Source: Rossellomorea aquimaris
GTDB taxonomy: Bacteria; Bacillota; Bacilli; Bacillales; Bacillaceae_B
NCBI RefSeq assembly: GCF_001877785.1
Contig: NZ_MINN01000072.1
Coordinates: 1-51,049 of the forward strand
Length of the DNA: 51,049 nucleotides
Direction of reading: 5' to 3'
The notes under the pieces are model-generated. The model did no database searches and was not told where the DNA came from. It worked only from the letters and a program-made list of their open reading frames with translations. A program made the translations under genes and the position numbers. Below are positions 1 to 7,473 of this stretch, piece after piece (within the stretch, counting starts at the first letter, position 1; each line of letters begins with the position of its first letter).

Positions 1-180
1 TTTGGTCGCACTAATTATACCATTAGGGGGCTTTTTGATTTTGAAAAACCGAAGGTTCTTAAAAATAATTCACATGACAGTTAAAAATCAGACTTTTTCA
101 TCGGTCTCGAACCGTCCCCATGCTTCCATCCCATATTTTAGAATCGCGCCCGTTTGCTTAACGAACACCACATCAGCTTA

Positions 181-714
181 TTATACAAATTTACACATAA
201 GAACATCATCAATATATTCACCATTATTTAACTTGTATTCTTTCATTAAACGACCTTCCTCCAAAAAGCCCATCTGCTTGTACAGGGAAATGGCTCTTTG
301 ATTGGTTGAAAATACCCCTAAACTTACCTTTTCAATTAATGGATTTTCTTCTGCCCAGCCTAATAATCCTTTTAAATGCGCCTTCCCTATTCCAATGCCT
401 CTGTGCTTTTTACTTACCGACATTGAAACAGAGCCAGTGTGTGATAATCTCTTCCTACTTTGCGAACGAAATTCTATCGATCCGACCACTACACCATTTA
501 CTTCCGCTACGATAAGAGTTTCTTTTATGTTATCCAATATACTTTGTATTCGTTCTTTCTCCTTATGTAATGGCGTTTTCTCTACCTCTTCTGATACAAC
601 GATAAAATATTCACCCTCAGAAATAACAGATCTTCCAATATCCAAAAGCACCTCCGCATCCTCTAATTTCACATTTCGAATGGTGTATTCTGCATTATCT
701 TTAAAGACTGGCAT
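181..714 (-). CDS. GNAT family N-acetyltransferase
   Basis: A 177-residue protein of the GNAT fold, which transfers an acetyl group from acetyl-CoA to an amine. The acetyl-CoA binding motif A is visible as VSKKHRGIGIGKAHL near residues 100-115 (the R-x-x-G-x-G/A loop). It is followed by the typical late segment NQRAISLYKQMGFLEEGR, where Asn and Tyr usually contact CoA. Length is normal for a stand-alone GNAT enzyme. It is a single gene with no operon partner, so the substrate cannot be inferred. RimJ/RimL-type protein or small-molecule acetylation are both possible. Family assignment is firm; function is not. Confidence 0.85.
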   Translation of the reverse strand: MPVFKDNAEYTIRNVKLEDAEVLLDIGRSVISEGEYFIVVSEEVEKTPLHKEKERIQSILDNIKETLIVAEVNGVVVGSIEFRSQSRKRLSHTGSVSMSVSKKHRGIGIGKAHLKGLLGWAEENPLIEKVSLGVFSTNQRAISLYKQMGFLEEGRLMKEYKLNNGEYIDDVLMCKFV

Positions 715-843
715 TTAAATCCTCCTAAGTGATGATCTTTAAGAAATAAATACGACATCGGAGTATAATATCCTTCATCAGCTATCTGGCTCCATTGTTA
801 ATGATCTGCTAAATCCTTTTACTCCGTTACCTATCTTATCCCA

Positions 844-930
844 TAGATTTTTCGACAAGTTGGTTGATAAATTGAAAAAGAGGAATGTATTTTTAGAATG
901 TTGCACATAAATGCGGAAAAGGGAATGTAA
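844..930 (+). repeat. Diverged partial copy (copy D) of the 203-bp phased-TGG repeat
   Basis: This stretch aligns without gaps to the first ~90 bases of the three full copies at 11479, 15729 and 25006. It shares TTCGACAAGTTG at the start, then GGAATGTATTT and AATGTTGCACATAAAT at the same offsets. The 20-bp spacing of the motif units is kept although several bases differ. The remaining ~110 bases of the element are not recognisable. The REP-like hairpin at 1050 lies just downstream, as beside the full copies. Confidence 0.6.
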
Positions 931-1049
931 GTGTCCTGATGGAGGGGTTTTGATTACTAAAAACGGGTCTTATTTGCTTATGACCACAGCCCAAGCCGGG
1001 CAATGAAACATTTTGTGAAGATTTGGGTCATATTTACTCCTAAAACGGG

Positions 1050-1084
1050 AAAAGTAGAGCAGGAGCCGGTCCCGCTCTACTTTT
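1050..1084. repeat. REP-like hairpin
   Basis: Perfect 11-bp inverted repeat AAAAGTAGAGC / GCTCTACTTTT with a 13-base loop containing CCGGTCCC. The same design recurs at 37248 and 50059 (GTAGAG...CTCTAC arms around a GAACCGTCCC or GGAACCTTCC core). It could act as a bidirectional terminator for the decayed gene at 1112-1365, but the dispersed copies argue for a repeat family. Confidence 0.65.
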
Positions 1085-1111
1085 GATAGACAACTATCCT
1101 AAAGTTTTCCT

Positions 1112-1365
1112 CTATTTCGCTCTTACAAGCATAGCAGTTTCTTCAACAAACTCTTTATAAGGAGTATCCGGCAATGATTTAATCCCGTTTAATGCATAAT
1201 CTGAATAACGAACAGTATTTTCCTGTTCCCCAAGTTCAAAATAACAGCGGGCAATGTATACATAAGTGACAGGTCAAAAGGGTGAATCCATTCCGGGATT
1301 TCTTTGAATTCCAGTAAGCACTTTAGTGCCGCCTCGTACTGCTTCGATACTCCCCCAGTCACCCT
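1112..1365 (-). pseudogene. C-terminal remnant of a TPR-type protein, frameshifted
   Basis: Read on the minus strand, two frames give protein-like sequence. First comes QYEAALKCLLEFKEIPEW, then after a one-base shift near 1265-1275 YVYIARCYFELGEQENTVRY and a tail ending EETAMLVRAK before a stop at 1112-1114. The alternation of Ala, Tyr, Leu and Gly in ARCYFELGE fits tetratricopeptide helices, as in Rap-like or other TPR regulators. The 5' part of the gene is missing, so this is a decayed fragment and not a functional gene. The family within TPR proteins cannot be told. Confidence 0.55.
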
Positions 1366-1397
1366 CTCCTCATCATGTATATCTTTACTTTTTCCTC

Positions 1398-1435
1398 AAA
1401 AAGAAAAAGCCCCAACCCCAAACCGGGCCGAAGCT
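1398..1435 (-). terminator. Intrinsic terminator of the sugar-acid operon
   Basis: On the minus strand AGCTTCGGCCC pairs along all 11 positions, counting G-U wobbles, with GGGTTGGGGCT. The loop is 6 bases and is followed by TTTTTCTTTTT. It lies 11 bases after the stop of the cupin gene, the last gene of the operon. Confidence 0.65.
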
Positions 1436-1445
1436 CTTCTCCACC

Positions 1446-1727
1446 TTATCCCTCCAGTAAGTCCTTCCTAACCGGAGTAAACATATCCAAAATCACACAC
1501 TCTTCGATCACCTTAACACGATGCTGGACGCTCGAAGGAATATACTGGGTATCTCCCACGTTCAGAATTCTTTTTTCTCCGTCTACTTCAAATTCCACTT
1601 GCCCTTTTTCTATGAAGCTTAGTTGTTCTTCGGGATGCTGGTCGATGTCGCCGACGAAGCCTTCCGCCAGTTCCACCTTCACGAGCATCATAGATCCTTC
1701 ACTGCTCAATACTTCTCTTTTCACCAT
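1446..1727 (-). CDS. Small cupin protein, KdgF-like
   Basis: A 93-residue single-domain cupin. The metal-binding motif 1 region reads DQHPEEQLSFIEKGQVEFEV and motif 2 contains GDTQYIPSSVQHRV, with His, Glu/Gln and a second His available for a metal. Small cupins of this type next to KDPG-pathway genes include KdgF, which opens unsaturated uronates to 5-keto-4-deoxyuronate. The gene is last in the operon, 50 bases after the TRAP permease, and a terminator follows. A role in linearising the imported sugar acid is an inference from context; the cupin fold itself is clear. An AAGGAG site lies upstream of the ATG. Confidence 0.7.
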   Translation of the reverse strand: MVKREVLSSEGSMMLVKVELAEGFVGDIDQHPEEQLSFIEKGQVEFEVDGEKRILNVGDTQYIPSSVQHRVKVIEECVILDMFTPVRKDLLEG

Positions 1728-1777
1728 CGTGATTCACACTCCTTATTTAAATCCGTACATTATATCACACCGTGCCA

Positions 1778-3067
1778 CTAAAACAGGCCTGGATTAATCA
1801 GCTTAGGAATATAGAAAGCCACGCCCGGTAAGAATGCGACGAACAATAGAACAACGAGGATAATCAATATATACGGCATGACTGCAGTGAAAGACTTCTC
1901 GATACTGAGATTGCCTATCTTTGCTGCCAGCAACAGACATAATCCGTAAGGCGGAGTGACGAGTCCGATAGCTAGAGTTATGACTACGATTAAGCCAAGA
2001 TGTACTGGATCCATTCCGAATAGATTGGCTGTCGGCAAAATGACTGGTACGAACAAGATCATGGCAGGTATTGCGTCCATGAACGTCCCGATAAACAGGA
2101 AGAAAGCAATGATTATCAGGATGAAAACCCATTCTGACCCCACGTTGTTCACAAAGAATTCCTGTGCCTTGACCGACAATTGATAGTAGCTCATCAGTTC
2201 ACCCAGGGCACTTGCAGCGGCCAAGGCAAAGAGTGACAGCGAGCTTAGTGCGAGGGTTTCCATAATAATCTTTGGCAGGTCTGATAATTTCATAGTTTTA
2301 TAAAAAAACATACAAATCAATAACGTGTACAAGCAAGCAACTGCAGCTGCCTCAGTCGGGGTGAAAAATCCTGAGATAATACCTCCGATAATGATGATCG
2401 GTGTGATAAGGGCCGGTACCGTCTCATACACCAATTTGAAAAACTGACTGAATGTCGCCCTTTTCGATCTCGGGTATCCTTTTTTCAATGCCATGATATA
2501 AATGAAGAGCATCATGCCAAGCCCGATCAAAATACCAGGTACGATTCCACCAAGAAATAACGCTCCCACTGATGCGTTCGTCAAACCTGCGAAAATGATC
2601 ATCGGGATGCTTGGCGGGATGATGACACCAATAGTGGAAGAAGCTGCAGTCACACCCACTGCCGTTTCTGTGTCATAACCCTGTTTCTTCATGTTCGGGA
2701 TCAGGATTTTACCGACCCCCGCAGTATCAGCCTGAGCCGCTCCCGACACCCCTGCAAAAATCATCGAAACAAGTATGTTCGCGTGGGCAAGACCGCCCCT
2801 GATATGACCTACCATCGTTAAAGATAAGTCGATCAGCTTTTGAGAAATCTTCCCGTGATTCATCAGGTTTGCAGCCAGGATGAACAATGGGACCGCAAGT
2901 AAGACGAACGAGTCAATCCCGTTCAGCATCTTCATCGGGACCGTCACCTCAGGGATATAAGGAACCGTAAAGATACCGAGGAGAGCCACAACGCCGATGA
3001 CAAAGGCAATAGGTACACCAATAAGCATCAAAACCAGAAATAATGCGACTAAACCAATACCGATCAT
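1778..3067 (-). CDS. TRAP transporter large permease (DctM family)
   Basis: A 429-residue, almost wholly hydrophobic protein of the expected length for DctM, with about 12 membrane segments. Family-typical stretches include the N-terminal GVPIAFVIGVVALLGIF, the central GVSGAAQADTAGVGKILIP and GVIIPPSIPMIIFAG, and late GTFMDAIPAMILFVPV. DctM forms the sodium-driven translocation channel of a TRAP importer with DctQ and the binding protein DctP. Its start overlaps the dctQ stop by 4 bases (ATGA), so translation is probably coupled. The KDPG-aldolase context suggests a hexuronate or aldonate substrate rather than succinate. Confidence 0.92.
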   Translation of the reverse strand: MIGIGLVALFLVLMLIGVPIAFVIGVVALLGIFTVPYIPEVTVPMKMLNGIDSFVLLAVPLFILAANLMNHGKISQKLIDLSLTMVGHIRGGLAHANILVSMIFAGVSGAAQADTAGVGKILIPNMKKQGYDTETAVGVTAASSTIGVIIPPSIPMIIFAGLTNASVGALFLGGIVPGILIGLGMMLFIYIMALKKGYPRSKRATFSQFFKLVYETVPALITPIIIIGGIISGFFTPTEAAAVACLYTLLICMFFYKTMKLSDLPKIIMETLALSSLSLFALAAASALGELMSYYQLSVKAQEFFVNNVGSEWVFILIIIAFFLFIGTFMDAIPAMILFVPVILPTANLFGMDPVHLGLIVVITLAIGLVTPPYGLCLLLAAKIGNLSIEKSFTAVMPYILIILVVLLFVAFLPGVAFYIPKLINPGLF

Positions 3068-3540
3068 ACTTGCGCCCCCCTTCCTCTGAATGCTTTGATG
3101 CTACTGAATAATTGACTGCCTGAGTAAATCATCATGGTCGCCCCCGTGATAGGGATGGAAATCCAGACATATCCCATCTTCAATTCCGGAATCGATGTCC
3201 AATTATAATTCCAGAAGTTCTGAACTGCTATGATTCCGTAGTAAAACAGAGCAAACGAGAATAATAAAATAACCACGTCTATCACGATAAGTAATGACAA
3301 TTTCGATTTCCCTTTCAATTTCCCGATAATGAAATCGAAACTGAAGTGTTCCCGTTTACTCACCATGACAGAAGCCCCCATAAATATTGACCATATGAAT
3401 GAATAATTGGCCACTTCTTCTGTCCAGATGACTGATATACCAAGGTGTCTAGTGACGATTTGAACAATGATAGCCGTAAAAAAAACAAGTAAGAAAATAG
3501 CACCTATTGTCATCTGAATCTTTTCTAGAGTTTTAATCAT
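3064..3540 (-). CDS. TRAP transporter small permease (DctQ family)
   Basis: A 158-residue membrane protein with four predicted helices (about residues 12-30, 47-62, 85-108 and 128-148), the normal DctQ topology. The segment SVIWTEEVANYSFIWSIFMGA, just after helix 1, is characteristic of DctQ proteins. It assists DctM in the TRAP importer complex. It overlaps dctM by 4 bases and is separated from dctP by a 69-base gap holding a strong hairpin. Confidence 0.9.
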   Translation of the reverse strand: MIKTLEKIQMTIGAIFLLVFFTAIIVQIVTRHLGISVIWTEEVANYSFIWSIFMGASVMVSKREHFSFDFIIGKLKGKSKLSLLIVIDVVILLFSFALFYYGIIAVQNFWNYNWTSIPELKMGYVWISIPITGATMMIYSGSQLFSSIKAFRGRGAQV

Positions 3541-3565
3541 ATTAATCGATTTCCCCCTTTCAGAA

Positions 3566-3600
3566 TTAAAGGGAAGGTACAGTTCGTCTCTTCCCTTTAA
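3566..3600 (-). promoter_or_regulatory. Intercistronic stem-loop between dctP and dctQ
   Basis: Perfect 10-bp inverted repeat TTAAAGGGAA / TTCCCTTTAA with a 15-base loop, sitting in the only sizeable gap inside the transporter genes. No U-run follows, so it is not a standard terminator. Such stem-loops after binding-protein genes often protect the upstream mRNA and raise binding-protein levels over permease levels; that role here is inferred. Confidence 0.5.
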
Positions 3601-3609
3601 CGAATGTGT

Positions 3610-4632
3610 TTACTTGAGATTTCTGATCTTTTCAAGCAAATCTTCTGCTCCCATGTCTTTGGCTGCTTTCTCTTGAAGAGGTTCTGCCAGCTTGATGAAT
3701 GGTTCGCGGTCAATTTCGTTCACTTTCGCACCGTCATCGATTGCTTTCTCTTTGTACTCATCTTCCTGTGCATAAACGGCTTCTCTTTCTGCTTTCACAG
3801 AAGCCTCTGCTGCTTCGATGATGATATCCTGCTGTTCCTTCGAGTAGGAGTCAAATTTCTTTCCATTTACCAATAAGAATCGTGTAGTGTAATCATGCGC
3901 CGTTTCGGTGATATATTTTCCGTTGTCCGTTTTGTGGTGGTTCTGCTGAACGAAGTATGGATAGGAATTTTCAGATGAATCGACTACATTTTGCTGAAGT
4001 GCCTGATACAATTCTCCCCAAGCAATTGAAGTCGGGATTGCTCCGACTTTCTTCCAGTAGTCCGCCACTACTCCTGAAGTCTGCGTTCTGAAAGTCAAAC
4101 CCTTCATGTCTTCCATCTTTTCAAGCGGCTTTTTACCATAGTAATGTCTTACCCCTGCAGACCAGTAACCGATCAGTTTGAAATCATTGTTAGACTTTTC
4201 GTTGATCAACTTAGCCATTTCCTCCCCGACTTCTCCGTCAACCGTCTTTTCCCAATGCTCGTAATTGTCAAAAAGGTAAGGCATCGCCAAAAGGTCGATT
4301 TCCTTTATTCCGGTCTGGGTCATGAAACCAGGTGACACGAGCACTACATCTGCTGCGCCAAGCTTCAGCTTTTCAACAAGCTCTGATTCTTCCGTTCCGA
4401 TGGTCCCTGCGTGCACTTCAACTTCAATGTCGCCATTTGATTTACTTTCAGCGACTTCCTTGAATTCCAAAAGACCTGTTTGGTATGGATTATCTGGTGA
4501 TGTCTGATTATGAGCCGCTACAATCTTGATTTTCTTGCCTGCTTCTCCCCCGGCTTCGTCACTTCCGCAACCTGCCAGAATTCCAGAAAGAGCCAATAAT
4601 AGTACAAATGAAATCGAGAAAAATTTCTTCAT
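3610..4632 (-). CDS. TRAP transporter solute-binding lipoprotein (DctP family)
   Basis: A 340-residue extracytoplasmic binding protein. The N-terminus MKKFFSISFVLLLALSGILAGC is a lipoprotein signal with lipobox LAGC, so the mature protein should be tethered by Cys22. Family features follow: AAHNQTSPDNPYQTGLLEFKE, then FRTQTSGVVADYWKKVGAIP, where the Arg normally binds the substrate carboxylate, then the ENSYPYF segment. The carboxylate-binding Arg agrees with a sugar-acid substrate. It is the first transporter gene, 23 bases after the aldolase, and is followed by the hairpin at 3566-3600. Confidence 0.92.
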   Translation of the reverse strand: MKKFFSISFVLLLALSGILAGCGSDEAGGEAGKKIKIVAAHNQTSPDNPYQTGLLEFKEVAESKSNGDIEVEVHAGTIGTEESELVEKLKLGAADVVLVSPGFMTQTGIKEIDLLAMPYLFDNYEHWEKTVDGEVGEEMAKLINEKSNNDFKLIGYWSAGVRHYYGKKPLEKMEDMKGLTFRTQTSGVVADYWKKVGAIPTSIAWGELYQALQQNVVDSSENSYPYFVQQNHHKTDNGKYITETAHDYTTRFLLVNGKKFDSYSKEQQDIIIEAAEASVKAEREAVYAQEDEYKEKAIDDGAKVNEIDREPFIKLAEPLQEKAAKDMGAEDLLEKIRNLK

Positions 4633-4655
4633 CCTTAGTTCCCCCTTAAATTGGT

Positions 4656-5327
4656 TTAAATTGGTTGAACATCCTTTACCTTTTGAACGATTCTTGCATA
4701 TTCGCGTGCTTTCTGAGTCAAGCGCTGAAAGTCTTCTTCATGATGTAATTGCTTTGTATTGACCAAATTGCTTCCAAGGCCCACAGCCAAAGCTCCAGCC
4801 TCGATATATTCTTCGATATTATCCAGGTTGATCCCGCCGGTCACCATCAATGGAATGGTCGGGAAAGGGCCGTGAATATTCTTGACGTAGCCCGGTCCGA
4901 ATGTATTGGCTGGAAACACTTTGATCATATCTGCGCCAAGTTCATACGCCGTCAGGATTTCGGTTGGTGTCAGGGCTCCCGGTATGCTTGGTATTCCGTA
5001 GCGCTTTGTCATTCTCACCGTTTCAGGATTGAACGATGGAGAGACGATAAATTCACTTCCCGCCATGATGGCGGCTCTTGCCGTCTCCGGATCGAGGACG
5101 GTGCCCGCACCGGTCAGGACCCTGCCGTCCAGTTCCTCTCTTGCCATCTCAATCAATCTTGTAAACTTCGGAGTTTCAGCCGTAATTTCGATTACTTTCA
5201 CTCCGCCTTCATACAAAGCATTAGCAATTGGAACGATGGTTTGAGGATTAGCTTCCCGGATGACGGCCACAAGTACTTCTTTTTTAATAAATTCCACTGG
5301 ATTCACTGCATCACCAACTCCTTTCAT
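4656..5327 (-). CDS. eda: KDPG/KHG aldolase
   Basis: A 223-residue bifunctional 2-keto-3-deoxy-6-phosphogluconate / 4-hydroxy-2-oxoglutarate aldolase. It would split KDPG into pyruvate and glyceraldehyde-3-phosphate. Visible landmarks are the catalytic Glu in VKVIEITAETP, the phosphate-loop region LTGAGTVLDPETA, the Schiff-base Lys in MIKVFPANTFGPGY and the C-terminal VTGGINLDN. The listed ATG overlaps the upstream SIS gene by 4 bases (ATGA), which suggests coupling. A GTG seven codons later has AAAGGAG 11 bases upstream and may be the true start. With the neighbouring kinase it forms the lower half of a KDG to KDPG route. Confidence 0.9.
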   Translation of the reverse strand: MKGVGDAVNPVEFIKKEVLVAVIREANPQTIVPIANALYEGGVKVIEITAETPKFTRLIEMAREELDGRVLTGAGTVLDPETARAAIMAGSEFIVSPSFNPETVRMTKRYGIPSIPGALTPTEILTAYELGADMIKVFPANTFGPGYVKNIHGPFPTIPLMVTGGINLDNIEEYIEAGALAVGLGSNLVNTKQLHHEEDFQRLTQKAREYARIVQKVKDVQPI

Positions 5328-5872
5328 TCTATATTTGCATGCCGTTTCACCATGGTTTCATTCGTGTCTTCCGGTTCAAGGGTGCCGATGATGATAGCAT
5401 CCAGAACGAGATGAACCGACTGATCGAACTGGTTCCCAAGCGGCTGGATCGTCTCAGGTTCATTTTGTCCCCGGTATTTTGTCGCAGCCGGGATGCGAAG
5501 GATTCCATCACTGATCGACCCAAGTTTCGATTCCCGGTTCGTGGTCACGAGAAAGATCCGCGCCCCGATTTCTTTCGCCTTAGAGGCAAATTGTACAATC
5601 GCTCCGGTTGAGCCCGATCCTGAAATGGCAATTAACAAATCCCCTTTATCCATGCTCGGTGTGATCGTTTCACCAATGACGTAGACCAGAAAACCTCCGT
5701 GCATCAGGCGCATCGCAAATGCTTTGCCCATCAATCCCGAACGCCCTTCACCGTATACAAAGATCCGGTTTGCCTTTTTCAACTGATCTGAAAGATGAAA
5801 CGCCTCTTCCTCTCTCACATTTGATAAAACTGTTATCATTTCTTCAGCTACCGTCGTTATGATTGATTTCAT
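5324..5872 (-). CDS. SIS-domain isomerase, 6-phospho-3-hexuloisomerase-like
   Basis: A 182-residue single SIS-domain protein of HxlB (PHI) length. The sugar-phosphate binding segments GEGRSGLMGKAFAMRLMHGG (residues ~37-56) and DLLIAISGSGSTGAIVQFA are clear. A C-terminal FDQSVHLVLDAIIIGTLE helix is typical of PHI proteins. PHI interconverts 3-hexulose-6-phosphate and fructose-6-phosphate in the ribulose monophosphate route. It overlaps both neighbours by 4 bases and follows an HPS-like gene, which is the usual hxlAB order. In this operon the true substrate may be a related ketose phosphate. Confidence 0.82.
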   Translation of the reverse strand: MKSIITTVAEEMITVLSNVREEEAFHLSDQLKKANRIFVYGEGRSGLMGKAFAMRLMHGGFLVYVIGETITPSMDKGDLLIAISGSGSTGAIVQFASKAKEIGARIFLVTTNRESKLGSISDGILRIPAATKYRGQNEPETIQPLGNQFDQSVHLVLDAIIIGTLEPEDTNETMVKRHANIE

Positions 5873-6492
5873 TCACTGATCAGTCCCTTCATCGCCCTTG
5901 CAGCCTCTGCCGGATCGCCTGCCTTCGTGATAGCGCTGCCAATTATGACCGTGTCGGGCCTTTTAGCAACAATGCCAGGCAGGGTCTCCAGTGTGATCCC
6001 CCCTGCGACTGCCGTTTCAAGTCCGCTGATTCCATGTGTCAGATCGAATAGGGTGCCGGTCCCTTCACCTGTTTCCTGCATGTCCTTTCCGATATGCAGA
6101 CTGACAAGCGTGACGCCGAGTTCCTTTAATTCTTGAACTCTCTTTCTCTCAGAAACTCCCAATAGATCGATCATCACTTTCTTTCCTTGCAACTTCGCTA
6201 CATCAAGGGTATCTATAATTGTCTTGTCGGCGGAGAAGGCCATGACGGTCGTGATATCCGCCCCTGCATCGAAGGCCTGGATGGCTTCGTGTTTGCCGGC
6301 ATCACACGTTTTCATGTCTGCTACGATGGTTTTTTCCGGATACGCCTCACGGACCTCCCGGATGATGCTCATCCCATATTCCTTGATGACACCGGTGCCG
6401 ACCTCGATCCAATCCACGTACGGAGCGGTCTTCTCCAGAATCTGAAAGCACTCTTCCCGGTTCAGGCGGTCAAGCGCCACTTGAATATTCAT
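5869..6492 (-). CDS. 3-hexulose-6-phosphate synthase / 3-keto-L-gulonate-6-P decarboxylase family protein
   Basis: A 207-residue (beta/alpha)8 enzyme of the OMP-decarboxylase suprafamily. The N-terminal strand begins MNIQVALDRLN, and the D-x-K-x-x-D metal/catalytic motif appears in VADMKTCDAG. The phosphate-binding end reads AVAGGITLETLP and TVIIGSAITKA. HPS condenses formaldehyde with ribulose-5-phosphate. Close relatives (UlaD/SgbH) instead decarboxylate 3-keto-gulonate-6-phosphate. The motif alone does not decide between them. The pairing with a PHI-like gene favours HPS, while the KDPG and TRAP context favours a sugar-acid decarboxylase. Confidence 0.8.
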   Translation of the reverse strand: MNIQVALDRLNREECFQILEKTAPYVDWIEVGTGVIKEYGMSIIREVREAYPEKTIVADMKTCDAGKHEAIQAFDAGADITTVMAFSADKTIIDTLDVAKLQGKKVMIDLLGVSERKRVQELKELGVTLVSLHIGKDMQETGEGTGTLFDLTHGISGLETAVAGGITLETLPGIVAKRPDTVIIGSAITKAGDPAEAARAMKGLISE

Positions 6493-6501
6493 CCCATCAC
6501 C

Positions 6502-7455
6502 CTATCTTTCCACTCTTTCTTTTTCTCCCAAATGGACAAGGACATCTTCCAAATATGGCAGCCCTTCATTATCACCCGTGACACTGACGACCATCGATCC
6601 GATGATGTTGGCGAAGTGCAGCGCTTTCTCCAGCGGCCACTTTTGTAAAATGCCGTAAATGAAACCTGCATCGAACCCGTCGCCTGCACCTACCGTATCC
6701 ACCACTTTCTTCGCCTTCACGGCAGGAGCCTCGACATATTCACCGTTCATATATCCAACCGATCCTTCTTCACCTTTCTTGATTGCAAGATGAGAAATAC
6801 CAAATGCCTTGCAATGCTCAATGATTTCGTGTGGATCTGCAGTTCCGAACAGTAACTCCGCTTCTTCCACTCCAGTTAAAAGGACGTCTACATATGGAAG
6901 AAAACTTCTTAGCACATCCCTTGCTTCATCCTCACTCCACAACTTCAGCCGGATATTCGGATCGCACGAAATCATCACCCCGTGCTTTTTGGCTTCCGTG
7001 ATCGCATGCCGGATCAGCTCGATATTTTTCGTTTTATCCACTGCAGGAAAAACGCCGGTGATATGTAGGATCTTCGTATTTTTCAAAAACCCTTCTTTGA
7101 GAGTTTCCTTCGTTAACATCGTTGTGGGAGAACGGTCTCTATAATAAAAGGTCCGTACACTGCCATCCCCCAAAATCTCCTTGAAATTCAGTGAAGTCGG
7201 ATATCCATCCACCAGTTCGACTTCGGAGACATCCACCCCTTCACCGCGGACGGTGTTATAGATATGCCTGCCGAATTCATCATTCCCAAGCCGGCTGATC
7301 CATCCTGTCTTCAGTCCTAATCGTGCACAACCAATTGCAAAGTTCAGCTCTGCTCCCCCGATTTTACGTTCGAAAGAAGAGACAAACCGCATCGGGCCGG
7401 TCGATGACGGATCAAGTGTGATCATCGCATCGCCAATCGTCACTACATCGTTCAT
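6502..7455 (-). CDS. PfkB-family sugar kinase, probably 2-keto-3-deoxygluconate kinase
   Basis: A ribokinase-fold kinase of about 317 residues. The N-terminal substrate/glycine region is KIGGAELNFAIGCARLGLKTG. The C-terminal PfkB signature DTVGAGDGFDAGFIYG carries the catalytic Asp and the anion hole GAGD. The YYRDRSPTT segment is common in KdgK-type enzymes. Phosphorylating KDG would feed the aldolase gene downstream. I chose the ATG at 7455 because AAAGGGTG lies 6 bases before it; a GTG three codons upstream is also open. It is the first enzyme gene after the LacI gene, 18 bases from its stop. Confidence 0.85.
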   Translation of the reverse strand: MNDVVTIGDAMITLDPSSTGPMRFVSSFERKIGGAELNFAIGCARLGLKTGWISRLGNDEFGRHIYNTVRGEGVDVSEVELVDGYPTSLNFKEILGDGSVRTFYYRDRSPTTMLTKETLKEGFLKNTKILHITGVFPAVDKTKNIELIRHAITEAKKHGVMISCDPNIRLKLWSEDEARDVLRSFLPYVDVLLTGVEEAELLFGTADPHEIIEHCKAFGISHLAIKKGEEGSVGYMNGEYVEAPAVKAKKVVDTVGAGDGFDAGFIYGILQKWPLEKALHFANIIGSMVVSVTGDNEGLPYLEDVLVHLGEKERVER

Positions 7456-7473
7456 GGGTAACACCCTTTCTGT

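Noticed and set aside
10..180. Possible coding tail downstream of the acetyltransferase
   Set aside because: Minus-strand frame GAILKYGMEAWGRFETDE is short, carries no motif and includes the REP-like ACCGTCCCC at 111; chance is likely.
4749..5414. 221-codon plus-strand frame
   Set aside because: It lies wholly opposite the KDPG aldolase and SIS genes, has no ribosome site and no recognisable domain.
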